Below, piece after piece: positions 9,256 through 17,494 of a stretch of 64,000 bases of DNA. The stretch lies in assembly GCA_965202845.1 (NCBI GenBank), contig OZ241856.1, forward strand, positions 1,240,001 through 1,304,000. The letters are read 5' to 3'. The translations under genes were made by a program, and so were the position numbers. Numbering within the stretch: the first letter of the stretch is position 1; the number at the start of each line of letters is the position of its first letter. Origin of the DNA: CBDATA01 sp965202845 (GTDB lineage Bacteria > Acidobacteriota > Vicinamibacteria > Marinacidobacterales > Marinacidobacteraceae). Below the pieces are notes generated by a model. It did no database searches. It saw only the letters and a list, made by a program, of their open reading frames with translations, and was not told the DNA's origin.

Positions 9256-9469
9256 CCCGGGGCTTCGGCAGGACGTTTCCCCCGGTTTTTGAGGGGAAGG
9301 TGCGCCCGCAGGTCACAAAACCCGTCCAACCAGCGCCCAATTGCGGCAGATCCGCCTCCCGACCCGCCTCAAAAGGCGGTTCTTGGCGCCCGCGGAGGCC
9401 GGAAACGGCCGGCTCGCCCTCCCGAAAGACGATTTTCAGTCCGAAAAAAGATTAGCTCGCCGATTTGGG
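9256..9469 (+). other. Non-coding tail of the IS with hairpins
   Basis: No gene. It holds three short inverted repeats: TTCCCC/GGGGAA with a T-rich loop just after the stop codon, CCGCCT-CAAA-AGGCGG, and GGCCG-GAAA-CGGCC. It then runs into CCGAAAAAAGATTAG and the right terminal repeat. These could end or block transcription at the IS boundary; that role is inference. Confidence 0.5.
9455..9469 (-). repeat. IS right terminal inverted repeat
   Basis: GCTCGCCGATTTGGG on the plus strand; its reverse complement matches the left repeat at 13 of 15 positions. The same sequence bounds the second copy at 62803. Confidence 0.85.
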
Positions 9470-9474
9470 GATCC
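9470..9474. repeat. Target site duplication GATCC, right copy
   Basis: Second copy of GATCC, directly after the right IS end; see 7557-7561. Confidence 0.9.
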
Positions 9475-9602
9475 AGGCGAAGCTGGAGAACGTGTTCGAC
9501 GCCGTGTACGCCACCAGCTCGCTCTTCTCGTCGCGGGCCGGGAATTTCCCAGGGCAGCCCCGCACCCTCTCGGTGCTCCTGACCTTCGACGGGCTGCGAT
9601 GA
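9475..9602 (+). pseudogene. TonB-dependent receptor, 3' end separated by the IS
   Basis: The missing receptor tail: in the frame restored by removing the IS it reads QAKLENVFDAVYATSS, then FPGQPRTLSVLLTF, then a short end before TGA 9600-9602. ENVFDxxY and PGxPRTxxVxL are characteristic of the last two beta strands and the C-terminal signature of TonB-dependent receptors. It has no start of its own and is not expected to be made as a protein. Its stop overlaps the ATG of the next gene (ATGA), showing that the downstream genes were translationally coupled to the receptor. Confidence 0.92.
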
Positions 9603-10672
9603 GACACCCCGCCGGAATGCGGCGCGCCCTCGTGGTCGCGCTCCTCTGCCTGCTTCCCGGGGCGCACGCCCCGGGACAGGAAGAAGCGTTCCGGCTGGGG
9701 GACATCACCGCGCCGCCGGGGAGCATCGTCTCCGGTCGCCTTGAAGTCCCCGCCGCCGGCGGCGATGCGGGGACCTTCTTCCCCATCACCGTCGCGCACG
9801 GCGCCCGTCCGGGCCCGGTGCTCACCCTGGTGGCGGGGATTCACGGTTCGGAGTACGCCCCCATCCTCGCGCTCCAGCGTCTTCGGCCCCAGCTGCGCCC
9901 CGAAGACATGAGCGGCACGGTCGTCCTGGTCCACATGGCCAACCTGCCCGCCTTCCTGGGGCGCACCATCTACTTCGGCCCGGAGGACCGCCTGAACCTG
10001 AACCGGGAATTCCCCGGCAGACCGGATGGTTCCCTCACCGAACGGATCGCCCACGTCCTCACCCGGGAGGTCATCGCCCGCTCGGACTTCCTGATGGACA
10101 TCCATTCCGGCGACGGCAACGAATGGCTCCGCCCGTCGTACACCGGCTACTACGCCGAGGCGGGCGGAAGCGAGGTCATCGAGCGGTCGCGGCGGATGGC
10201 GGTCGCCTTCGGCCTTGACGTCATCGTCGAATTCCGGGGCGACCTGACCCCGGAGAGCGCCATCTGGTGCGGTTCGGCTGCGGTGGCGCTGGGCATCCCG
10301 GCCATCGACGTGGAGTCGGGAGAGATGGGACTGATTGAAGATCGCCGGATCGACCCGATCGTGGACGGCGCGCTGAGCGTGATGCGGGATTTGGGCATGG
10401 CGGAGGGCGAGCCGACCCCGACCACCAGCCCGCTCTTCATCCGGGAGCGCGCCTACGCCGAAAGCGACCACGACGGCGTATGGACGCCGGATCCCCGGAT
10501 TCGCGCCGGGCAGTACGTCCCCGAGGGCGCCCGGCTGGGAGCGATCCGTGATTTCCACGGCGCCCCGCTCGCCGAGATCCGGGCGCCGGCCGCCGGGATG
10601 CTGCTGATCCTGCTCGGCGCGCCTCCGGTGAACCGCGGCGAGACCATCGCGGTGATCGCCCGGGTCGAATGA
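9599..10672 (+). CDS. Succinylglutamate desuccinylase/aspartoacylase-family protein, secreted
   Basis: A 357-residue zinc-hydrolase-like protein of the AstE/AspA branch of the M14 carboxypeptidase fold. A signal peptide covers about residues 1-25. HGSE (first Zn-binding His and Glu) is in the segment LVAGIHGSEYAP, LNLNREFPG corresponds to the substrate-binding NxNRxFPG block, and DIHSGDG carries the third ligand. Export suggests cleavage of acyl or amide groups from an extracytoplasmic substrate rather than arginine catabolism. ATG 9599 overlaps the receptor stop, and its own stop overlaps the next gene, so the three were one operon. The IS now separates it from the original promoter. Confidence 0.8.
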   Translation: MRHPAGMRRALVVALLCLLPGAHAPGQEEAFRLGDITAPPGSIVSGRLEVPAAGGDAGTFFPITVAHGARPGPVLTLVAGIHGSEYAPILALQRLRPQLRPEDMSGTVVLVHMANLPAFLGRTIYFGPEDRLNLNREFPGRPDGSLTERIAHVLTREVIARSDFLMDIHSGDGNEWLRPSYTGYYAEAGGSEVIERSRRMAVAFGLDVIVEFRGDLTPESAIWCGSAAVALGIPAIDVESGEMGLIEDRRIDPIVDGALSVMRDLGMAEGEPTPTTSPLFIRERAYAESDHDGVWTPDPRIRAGQYVPEGARLGAIRDFHGAPLAEIRAPAAGMLLILLGAPPVNRGETIAVIARVE

Positions 10673-11814
10673 CCGCCGCCACGATCCGGAAGCGGGTCGC
10701 CAGCATCGACGCCCTCCGGGGTCTGGTCATGCTGCTGATGCTGGTGGACCACGTGCGGGAAACGGTGTTCCTCCACGTGCAGGTCGCCGATCCGGTGGAC
10801 GTGAACCAGGTCACGCCCGGTCTCTTCTTCACCCGCTCGCTGAGCCACATCTGCGCCCCGGTATTCATCGCGCTCACCGGCCTGGGCGCCTGGTTCCATC
10901 GCCAGACGCACCGCCCGAAGGAGACCGCCCGCTTCCTGCTGGGGCGCGGCGCCTTCCTGATCCTGCTCGAAGTCACCGTGGTGGGCTTCGCCTGGACGGC
11001 CGAGTTTCCCCCCTCGATGCTCTTCTTGCAGGTGATCTGGTGCATCGGCATCTGCATGATCGCGCTCGCCGGGCTGATGATGCTGCCCCGGCTCTGGCAG
11101 GTAGCCATCGGAACGCTGCTGGTCGCCGGCCACAACCTCCTTGACGGCGTCGTCCTGACCGAAGCATCCCCGTTCTTCGCCCCCTGGGCCATCCTGCACC
11201 AGCGCGACCTGATCGAGTTCGCGGGCATCACCGCCCGCACCAGCTATCCGGCGCTTCCGTGGATCGGGGTCATCCTGCTCGGATACGCCTTCGGCCCGTG
11301 GTTCGCCGGGCGACGCGCCGCTGGAACCATCCGCCGGGATCTGATGGGGATGGGCGCTGCGCTGCTGGCCGCCTTCGTCGCCATCCGCTGGCTGAACGTT
11401 TACGGCGACGCCCCCTGGTTCGTCGCGGCGGAGCCGATGACGACGCTGATGAGCTTCCTCTCGCTCACCAAGTACCCGCCTTCGCTGCTGTTCCTGCTCG
11501 CGACCCTGGGGTTCGGCGCCCTCCTGCTCGCGCTGTTCGAAGCCCTCGAGGATCGATGGATCACGACCACGATCGCGGTCTTCGGAGCGGCGCCGATGTT
11601 CTTCTACATCCTCCACCTGTACGTGCTGAAGGCTGGCTACCTGGTCGCGCTGGCCGTCTGGGGGCCGAACCAGGGGGAGCTTTTCGGGGTGGACACCCTG
11701 GGAACGATGTGGCTCGTGGCGCTCGCGCTGGCCGCGCCGCTCATCCTGCCGACCCGCTGGTTCGCCGCCTGGAAGCGACGCCGCCCCGATCTGCGCTGGC
11801 TCCGCTACTTCTGA
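10669..11814 (+). CDS. DUF1624/heparan-glucosaminide acetyltransferase-like membrane protein
   Basis: A polytopic membrane protein of 381 residues with about ten hydrophobic segments. The N-terminus IDALRGLVMLLMLVDHVRET matches the DUF1624 (heparan-alpha-glucosaminide N-acetyltransferase catalytic-like) family, where the RG and His near the first membrane segment are conserved. Such proteins are thought to move acyl groups across the membrane onto sugars or small molecules. ATG 10669 overlaps the previous stop (ATGA). With the receptor and AstE-like genes this suggests uptake and acyl editing of one class of compound, but the substrate cannot be named. Confidence 0.75.
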   Translation: MTAATIRKRVASIDALRGLVMLLMLVDHVRETVFLHVQVADPVDVNQVTPGLFFTRSLSHICAPVFIALTGLGAWFHRQTHRPKETARFLLGRGAFLILLEVTVVGFAWTAEFPPSMLFLQVIWCIGICMIALAGLMMLPRLWQVAIGTLLVAGHNLLDGVVLTEASPFFAPWAILHQRDLIEFAGITARTSYPALPWIGVILLGYAFGPWFAGRRAAGTIRRDLMGMGAALLAAFVAIRWLNVYGDAPWFVAAEPMTTLMSFLSLTKYPPSLLFLLATLGFGALLLALFEALEDRWITTTIAVFGAAPMFFYILHLYVLKAGYLVALAVWGPNQGELFGVDTLGTMWLVALALAAPLILPTRWFAAWKRRRPDLRWLRYF

Positions 11815-11841
11815 ATCCGCCCCCGCGCGCGGACCATGAAG

Positions 11842-11847
11842 TAGCAT
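11842..11847 (+). promoter_or_regulatory. Candidate -10 box, leaderless start
   Basis: TAGCAT, 6 nt before ATG 11854, with no Shine-Dalgarno sequence between. Confidence 0.4.
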
Positions 11848-11853
11848 CGCGCC

Positions 11854-12531
11854 ATGCGCACCATCAACGGATGGCTGTTGGCTGCCTTCGCCATCGGCAG
11901 CCTGCTGCCGGCCACGCCCGCCGATTCGCAGCAGTGGCCGTATTCCTTCGTGGAGGAACCCTTCATACATCCCCGAATCATCAATGATTTTTCGACGTGG
12001 TTGAGCGACACTGGCGATCAGATCGTCGCGATCAATCTCCTTGACGCTCAGGGAAGCAATCGCTACTTCGGCGATGTTGAGATTCGTGCAATCGACGGGG
12101 AGTGCCCTTGGGTGTCTTGGGAACGCGGAGGAAGAAATGGTTCGTTTGGTTATCAGTACATCGGCATGACGGAATCGAACGTGCATCTTCTCTTCACTTC
12201 CAATTGGGGAGGCGGCTCCGGCCAGTTCCGTGATGTCATGCTGCTGACCATCGAACCCGATACCGGAATAGACTGGGAAGGAAAAGAACGGGAGCGCCTG
12301 CTCCTCCGAAAGATCGGGGAGATCGGTCTCGGCGACCGATGGGCCGGGGAGTTGCGCGTAACTCGGAACACCCTGTGGATCGGGCCGGACGAGGGCTGGT
12401 TCTCGGTGAGCGGAGGATCGGGAAGCGGAGACCGTCCCGAACGCACGCTGCGGATCGACGCCCAACGGCCCGACGCTCTGGATTTCGGCGCATCGGAGTA
12501 CGCCTGCGCGGCCGCTGCCACTGGCGAGTAA
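11854..12531 (+). CDS. Hypothetical secreted protein
   Basis: A 225-residue protein I do not recognise. A signal peptide is clear (WLLAAFAIGSLLPATPADS, about residues 6-24). The mature part is rich in Trp, Gly and acidic residues, with only a single pair of cysteines (one in GECPW, one near the end). The first half is visibly less GC-rich than its neighbours, hinting at recent acquisition. It stands between the receptor operon and the convergent TraB-like gene, with its own possible leaderless promoter. No function is proposed. Confidence 0.6.
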   Translation: MRTINGWLLAAFAIGSLLPATPADSQQWPYSFVEEPFIHPRIINDFSTWLSDTGDQIVAINLLDAQGSNRYFGDVEIRAIDGECPWVSWERGGRNGSFGYQYIGMTESNVHLLFTSNWGGGSGQFRDVMLLTIEPDTGIDWEGKERERLLLRKIGEIGLGDRWAGELRVTRNTLWIGPDEGWFSVSGGSGSGDRPERTLRIDAQRPDALDFGASEYACAAAATGE

Positions 12532-12546
12532 GGCGTCGTCCGGGAG

Positions 12547-13752
12547 TCAGGAGAGCGCGCCGCCGAGCAACCAGGAGCCGCCCACGAAGGTTCCAATCGC
12601 GCTTCCGATAGTCGGGAGGATCAGCGCCAGCGCGATGCGAAGCGCCCGGTTCCGATACCAGGCCCGGGGCCGGAGCGCGTCCTCCCGGAGCGAGCGGAGT
12701 TCGAAGACCCGGGGCGGACGCACCCACGCCTGCACGAACGCAGTCACGTAGCCAGCGCCCATCACCGGCGTCAGGCTGGTAAAGGGCGCCGCCAGCAGCG
12801 CGGCGAGGATCGTGAGCGGATGGGCGAGCGCCAGGATCGCGCCCAGCGCCGCCGGAATGCTGTTCACCAAAATCCAGAACTGCACGCCTTCGGCCGCCGC
12901 CTCCGCTCCCCGGGTCGCCCAGGTCGAGAGCAGCAGGAGCACGATGACCGCCGGGATCGCGATCCCGATCACCCGTCCGGGAACGCCCCGCGGCGGAATC
13001 TCCGCGAGCGGCGCGGTGTCCCGGGGTTCCGAGCGCAGCAGGTTCCGCTCAACCCCTTCCAGATGCCCGGCGCCGATCACCACCACCAGCCGGTCTCCGG
13101 GCGCCTCCCGCACCCGCTCGGCGATCCAGATGTCCCGCTCGTCGATCACCACCTCCTTCAACATCGGGAGGATCTCGCCGAGCTCCGCCACCAGTCGGGT
13201 GATCACATCCCGGGAGAGAAGCCGCCGCAGGTCGTCCTCGTCGGGGTCCCCCTCCCCGACTGGCTCGAACCCCCGGGAGATCGCCCGCATCTTCTGCCAT
13301 AACCCGGCCCGCCGCCAGCTGCGAAGCAGCGTAACCCGGATGTTCCGGTCCACCAGATGCACCGGGATTCCGGCGGCCTCCGCAGTCCGCGCCGCCTCCC
13401 GAAGCTCGGCGCCCGGCTCCACCCCCAGCCGCAAGCCGAGCCGCGCCTGGTACGCGCCCAGCACGATCCCGACCAGCAGCGGCATGAGCCGCCGTCGCCG
13501 AATCACTTCCCGAAGATCCAGCTTCTCGATGGCCTCCGGGCGCATCAGGGTCTCGTAGCGCGCCTCGTCGAGCTCGATGCAGACCCCGTCCGGGCGCAGT
13601 CGGTCGATGGTTTCCCGCACCAGCCGCACCGATTCGGGGGAGATGTGGGCGGTTCCGACCAGAACCACCTCCCGCTCCCCGCCGGAGCCCCCCGGCAGGC
13701 GGAGCGAGCGCACCAGTTCCGCGCCGGAAACCTCGCGGGGAGCGTCAGACAT
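12547..13752 (-). CDS. TraB/PrgY/GumN-like membrane protein
   Basis: A protein of 401 residues from ATG 13750-13752. The N-terminal half has the TraB family pattern: LVGTAHISPESVRLV (about residues 30-44) and GVCIELDEARYETL, with VVIGAGHLEGV near residue 240. These GTAH, ELDxxR and GxxH elements are thought to form a metal-dependent hydrolase-like site. The C-terminal part has four to five hydrophobic segments (VIVLLLLSTWATRG onward). TraB relatives in enterococci control plasmid pheromone; the role of chromosomal copies is not settled. The gene is divergent from the PfkB kinase 51 bp away. TAGACT lies 7 nt before the ATG. Confidence 0.75.
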   Translation of the reverse strand: MSDAPREVSGAELVRSLRLPGGSGGEREVVLVGTAHISPESVRLVRETIDRLRPDGVCIELDEARYETLMRPEAIEKLDLREVIRRRRLMPLLVGIVLGAYQARLGLRLGVEPGAELREAARTAEAAGIPVHLVDRNIRVTLLRSWRRAGLWQKMRAISRGFEPVGEGDPDEDDLRRLLSRDVITRLVAELGEILPMLKEVVIDERDIWIAERVREAPGDRLVVVIGAGHLEGVERNLLRSEPRDTAPLAEIPPRGVPGRVIGIAIPAVIVLLLLSTWATRGAEAAAEGVQFWILVNSIPAALGAILALAHPLTILAALLAAPFTSLTPVMGAGYVTAFVQAWVRPPRVFELRSLREDALRPRAWYRNRALRIALALILPTIGSAIGTFVGGSWLLGGALS

Positions 13753-13759
13753 CCGGGGG

Positions 13760-13765
13760 AGTCTA
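13760..13765 (-). promoter_or_regulatory. Candidate -10 box of the TraB-like gene
   Basis: TAGACT on the minus strand, 7 nt before the start codon, with no ribosome binding site between. Confidence 0.4.
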
Positions 13766-13789
13766 GTGACGGGAATTCCGGAGAGGGGA

Positions 13790-13795
13790 TAGCCT
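13790..13795 (+). promoter_or_regulatory. Candidate -10 box of the PfkB kinase gene
   Basis: TAGCCT, 8 nt before ATG 13804. Faces the minus-strand box at 13760-13765, so two divergent leaderless promoters would share about 30 bp. Confidence 0.35.
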
Positions 13796-13803
13796 CTCCC
13801 TCC

Positions 13804-14718
13804 ATGACCGCGCCCACTCCCCCGATGAAGCTGGTGGTGGCCGGGGATGCGTTCGAGGACATCATCTTCGCCGGCCTGCCGCGGATGCCGCGTCCGGGCG
13901 AGGAAATCCGCACCCCGAACTTTGCGCGCACCTTCGGGGGCGGCGCGCTGATCACCGCCGCCTGGGCCCGCTGCGAGGGCGCCGAAGTCTCGCTGTTCTC
14001 GGCGCTGCCTCCCCGGGTTCCGACCACCCTCCGCGCCGAGGGCATTGCGTTCCAGAACCTCCGCCGCACCGGCGAGCCGCACGCCATCACCGCCTGTCTT
14101 TCGTGCGGCGACGACCGCGCGTTCGCAACCTATGGCGGCGCGAACGACGCCCTGGAGCAGCGGCTGATTCCGGAGCTGTTGCGTCCCGGCGCCCTGGGCG
14201 GACGGGACATCCTGCACCTGGCGATCGCGCCCAGCTCGCCAGAAATCTGGCTGGACGCATTGCGCGCCCTGGCGCAACGCGGGGTCCCCGGCGAGATCTT
14301 CTGGGACTTCGGCCACGACGAGGATCTTCCCCGCCGCCGGGGCTTCGCGTCCCTGGTCGGAGCGCTGAACGGCGTGTTCGTGAACGACCTGGAGCGCGAG
14401 ATCTACGACTCCCAGGGGGCCCTGCGCCGGGCCGCCCGGGGCGGGACCCTGGTGGTGGTCAAGCGCGGCGAGGCCGGAGCCGACATTCTGGGCGACGGCG
14501 AGAGCCGGGTTCCGGCGCCGACGCCGATGCTGGGGGTCCGGGACACCACCGGGGCCGGAGACGCCTTCGCCGCCGGATTCCTCACCCAGCGCCTCGCCGG
14601 CGCCCCGCTGCGCGAGCAGCTTCTGCACGGAAACGCCCTGGGCGCCGCGTGCGTGCAGCGCCTCGGCGGCCTGCCGACCCGGCCGTGGCGTCCCGCCGGG
14701 GAAACTCCTTCCCCGTGA
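13804..14718 (+). CDS. PfkB-family carbohydrate kinase
   Basis: A cytoplasmic sugar or nucleoside kinase of 304 residues, normal for the ribokinase/PfkB family. The N-terminal signature has FGGGALITAAWARCEG (PfkB motif 1), and the C-terminal one is DTTGAGDAFAAGFL (about residues 243-256), where GAGD holds the catalytic Asp and anion hole. The substrate is not readable from the sequence. The next gene begins 4 bp after its stop and encodes a GH4-type phospho-glycosidase domain, so a role in processing a transported sugar is a reasonable inference. Start ATG 13804 was chosen because it directly precedes the conserved first strand. Confidence 0.85.
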   Translation: MTAPTPPMKLVVAGDAFEDIIFAGLPRMPRPGEEIRTPNFARTFGGGALITAAWARCEGAEVSLFSALPPRVPTTLRAEGIAFQNLRRTGEPHAITACLSCGDDRAFATYGGANDALEQRLIPELLRPGALGGRDILHLAIAPSSPEIWLDALRALAQRGVPGEIFWDFGHDEDLPRRRGFASLVGALNGVFVNDLEREIYDSQGALRRAARGGTLVVVKRGEAGADILGDGESRVPAPTPMLGVRDTTGAGDAFAAGFLTQRLAGAPLREQLLHGNALGAACVQRLGGLPTRPWRPAGETPSP

Positions 14719-14722
14719 ACCG

Positions 14723-17494
14723 GTGAAGATCGCGCTCCTGGGCGGCGGCGGGTTCCGGGCGCCGCTGCTGGCCCGGGCTTGCGACCGCAGCGGCCTCGGC
14801 TTCCGGGAGCTCGCGCTCTTCGACACCGACCCCGCCCGTCTCGAAACCATCGCCGAAGTCGCGCGCGTCTTCGCCCCCGGCCTCGAAGTGCGGACGACCG
14901 GGGACGCCGTCGCCGCGATCCGCGGAAGCCGTTTCGTGATCGGGGCGATCCGGGCCGGCGGGCAGGAAGCGCGGGCGCACGACGAGCGGCGCTGCCTCGA
15001 AGCCGGGGCGCTGGGGCAGGAGACGGTGGGCGCCGCCGGGGCTGCGCTCGCCATGCGAAACATCCCGGCGATGCTGGATCTCGCTCAAGTGATGGAGCGG
15101 GAGGCGCCGGATGCGCTGCTCGTCAACTACGCGAACCCCGCCGGCCTGGTCGCCGAAGCCGTCCTCCGGGAAACCGGCGTCCGCGCGGTGGGCGTTTGCG
15201 ACACGCCGATGGAGCTCGCCGACCGGATCGTCCGCCTTCTTTGCCTCGACCCGGAGCGGGCGGTCTTCGGATGGTCGGGGGTCAACCACTGCGGCTTCCT
15301 CACCGAACTGCGCGAGGAGACGCGAAACCCGTCTCCGGAATTTCTCCACGCCGGCATCCCCGATCCACGGGATGCGCCGCCCGAGGACCAACTCCCGGAG
15401 CTGTTCCGGGATCCGGAGCGCCTGGCGCGGGCGCACCGAACGCCCCTTTTCGACCTCGAGGACATGGCGGGCGTCATCCCCTCGGAGTACGTTTTCCTCC
15501 ACCAGCACCCCGATCGGGCGGCGGCGCGGGCGCGGCGCGCCGGTACGACCCGGGGAGAGGCGATCCTGGATTTCGAGCGACCGTTCTTCGAAGCCCCGCC
15601 GGGGGAGCGCGTCGCCCGCTACCGGGAGGCGCTGGACGCCCGGGAGCGGTCCTACTTCCGGATCGAAGGCGAGGGCGACGCGACCCCGCGGGAGGAGCGC
15701 GATCCCGAAGGACCCTCCGGGTACGACCGGATCGGCCTGATGGTGATCCGGGGGGTGCTGGAGCGCCCGGGCCGGGTGGTGGTGAACACGACCAACCGGA
15801 CCGCGTTCGGCGGCCCGGCGGCGCCGGAGCTCGAGCCCGCCGACGTGGCGGAGGTTCCGGCGGTGGTGGGATCGGACGACGCGGGCCGCGCGGTGATCCA
15901 GCCGCTCCCGCAGCCGCCGCTCCCCGCCGCCCGGGGACGCCTGGTGCGACGAGTGCGCGCCGCCGAGCGCGGATTCCTGGAGGCGGCGCTCCAGCGAAAC
16001 CCCAGGCGGGCCCAGGAGGCGCTCCGCGAACATCCCGCGGGAGGACCGAAAGCCGCCGCCATCTTCCCCGCGCTCCGACTCGCCGGCTGCAGTCTTGCGT
16101 TCGCGGCGCTCGTCTGCGCGCAGTCGGCGTTCGCCCAGCCATTTCCGCGCGAGCCGGGCGGCGATCCCTTCGGGGAGAACCCCTTCGCCGAACGCTTCGC
16201 CCCCACCGACCCCCGCGAGGTGGAGCAGCTGGTCCGCGCCGCGCTCTTCGGACGCCCGGGTCCCGGGCGCGCCCGCGCGCTCGCCACGCTGATCGAACGC
16301 GACCAGCGGGACGTCATCCCCGCCTTCATCGCCGTCCTCCGGGTCCTCCCCGACGAGGACGGGCAGCTGTTGCGCGCGCTCCGGCGGCTGGCCCGGACGA
16401 ACATCGGACGAGACTGGAAGGCGTGGACCGAATGGCAGGAGACCCACTCCGAAATCCGGCCCTTCCGCGGCTTCGACGCCTTCAAGGCCGACATCCTCGC
16501 CGGCATCGACCCGGGGTTCCGCGACTTCGTGCACCGGGGCGTCAAGCACGAAATCCGCATCGAGGAGATCGTCTGGGGAGGGGTGAAGCGGGACGGCATC
16601 CCCGCCCTCACCGACCCGCCCCATATCCCGGCGGCGCAGGCGGACTACCTCGCTCCCGGCGAGCTGGTCTTCGGGGTGGAGATCGGCGGCGACGCCCGGG
16701 CCTGGCCGCTCCGCATCCTCGACTGGCACGAGATGCTCAACGACACGGTGGGCGGCGTCCCGGTTTCGCTCGCCTACTGCACCCTCTGCGGCGCCGGCAT
16801 CCTCTTCGACACCCGGGTTCCCGGACGCCGGAAGCCCCTCGTCTTCGGCTCGTCCGGCCTGCTCTACCGGTCGAACAAGCTCATGTACGACAGCGAAACC
16901 CGTTCGCTCTGGAACCAGTTCACCGGGCGCCCGGTGGTGGGCGAACTCACTGGCTCCGACATCAGGCTGAAGGTTCTCCCGGTGGTGATCGCCAGCTGGG
17001 ACGCCTGGCGGAACGCGCATCCCTACACCAGAGTCCTCTCGCTGGACACCGGCCACGAACGCGACTACCGCCCCGGACAGCCCTACGGGAGCTACTTCGC
17101 CAGCCCGGACCTCATGTTCCCGGTGGTGGTGCGCGATCGCCGCCTCGACCCCAAGGACCGCATCTTCGTGCTGCGGGACGGGGACCGGGACATGGCGTGG
17201 GCGCTCTCGCTGTTCGAGGACAACCCGATCCTCCACGACCGGGTGGGGCGGGTTCCGGTGGCGCTGCTGGGCGACGCCGCCACCGAAACGGTGCGCGCCT
17301 ACGAGTCCGGCGGGCGCATCTTCGCCCCGACCGACGACCCCCGCCGGATCGAAACCGGCGGGGAATCGTGGACGGTGAGCGAGGACGCCCTGATCGGGCC
17401 CGGCGGAGAGCGTCTCCAGCGGCTGCCGGGACACATGGCGTACTGGTTCGCCTGGCAGAGCTACCTGGGGGACCGCCCGGCCCGGGTGGAGTAG
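14723..17494 (+). CDS. GH4 phospho-glycosidase domain fused to a DUF3179 domain
   Basis: One open frame of 923 residues from GTG 14723 holds two unrelated parts. Residues 1 to about 440 are a family 4 glycosidase (NAD- and metal-dependent 6-phospho-glycosidase type): KIALLGGGGFRAPLLARA is the NAD-binding loop, with VNYANPAG, GVCDTP (metal-binding Cys region) and GVNHCGFL (metal-binding His). From about residue 447 there is a signal-peptide-like stretch (LAGCSLAFAALVCAQSAFA), then a DUF3179 protein with LAYCTLCGAGILFDTR and FGSSGLLYRSNKLMYD. A cytoplasmic enzyme followed by an internal export signal is unlikely to be one working polypeptide. The GH4 part also stops short of its usual end. Either two genes are joined by an indel (real or from sequencing) or this is an unusual fusion. 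Confidence 0.75.
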   Translation: MKIALLGGGGFRAPLLARACDRSGLGFRELALFDTDPARLETIAEVARVFAPGLEVRTTGDAVAAIRGSRFVIGAIRAGGQEARAHDERRCLEAGALGQETVGAAGAALAMRNIPAMLDLAQVMEREAPDALLVNYANPAGLVAEAVLRETGVRAVGVCDTPMELADRIVRLLCLDPERAVFGWSGVNHCGFLTELREETRNPSPEFLHAGIPDPRDAPPEDQLPELFRDPERLARAHRTPLFDLEDMAGVIPSEYVFLHQHPDRAAARARRAGTTRGEAILDFERPFFEAPPGERVARYREALDARERSYFRIEGEGDATPREERDPEGPSGYDRIGLMVIRGVLERPGRVVVNTTNRTAFGGPAAPELEPADVAEVPAVVGSDDAGRAVIQPLPQPPLPAARGRLVRRVRAAERGFLEAALQRNPRRAQEALREHPAGGPKAAAIFPALRLAGCSLAFAALVCAQSAFAQPFPREPGGDPFGENPFAERFAPTDPREVEQLVRAALFGRPGPGRARALATLIERDQRDVIPAFIAVLRVLPDEDGQLLRALRRLARTNIGRDWKAWTEWQETHSEIRPFRGFDAFKADILAGIDPGFRDFVHRGVKHEIRIEEIVWGGVKRDGIPALTDPPHIPAAQADYLAPGELVFGVEIGGDARAWPLRILDWHEMLNDTVGGVPVSLAYCTLCGAGILFDTRVPGRRKPLVFGSSGLLYRSNKLMYDSETRSLWNQFTGRPVVGELTGSDIRLKVLPVVIASWDAWRNAHPYTRVLSLDTGHERDYRPGQPYGSYFASPDLMFPVVVRDRRLDPKDRIFVLRDGDRDMAWALSLFEDNPILHDRVGRVPVALLGDAATETVRAYESGGRIFAPTDDPRRIETGGESWTVSEDALIGPGGERLQRLPGHMAYWFAWQSYLGDRPARVE

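Larger units (their letters stand above)
7562..9469 (+). mobile_element. IS1380-family insertion sequence, complete copy
   Basis: A 1908-bp element bounded by 15-bp imperfect terminal inverted repeats (13 of 15 match; CCTAGATCGGCGAGC at the left, CCCAAATCGGCGAGC read inward from the right) and a 5-bp target duplication. It carries one transposase gene. It sits inside a TonB-dependent receptor gene. A second copy, truncated by the window end, lies at 62803-64000 in the opposite orientation and, over the shared 1198 bp, shows the same right-end sequence and the same protein, with no length difference. Confidence 0.95.
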
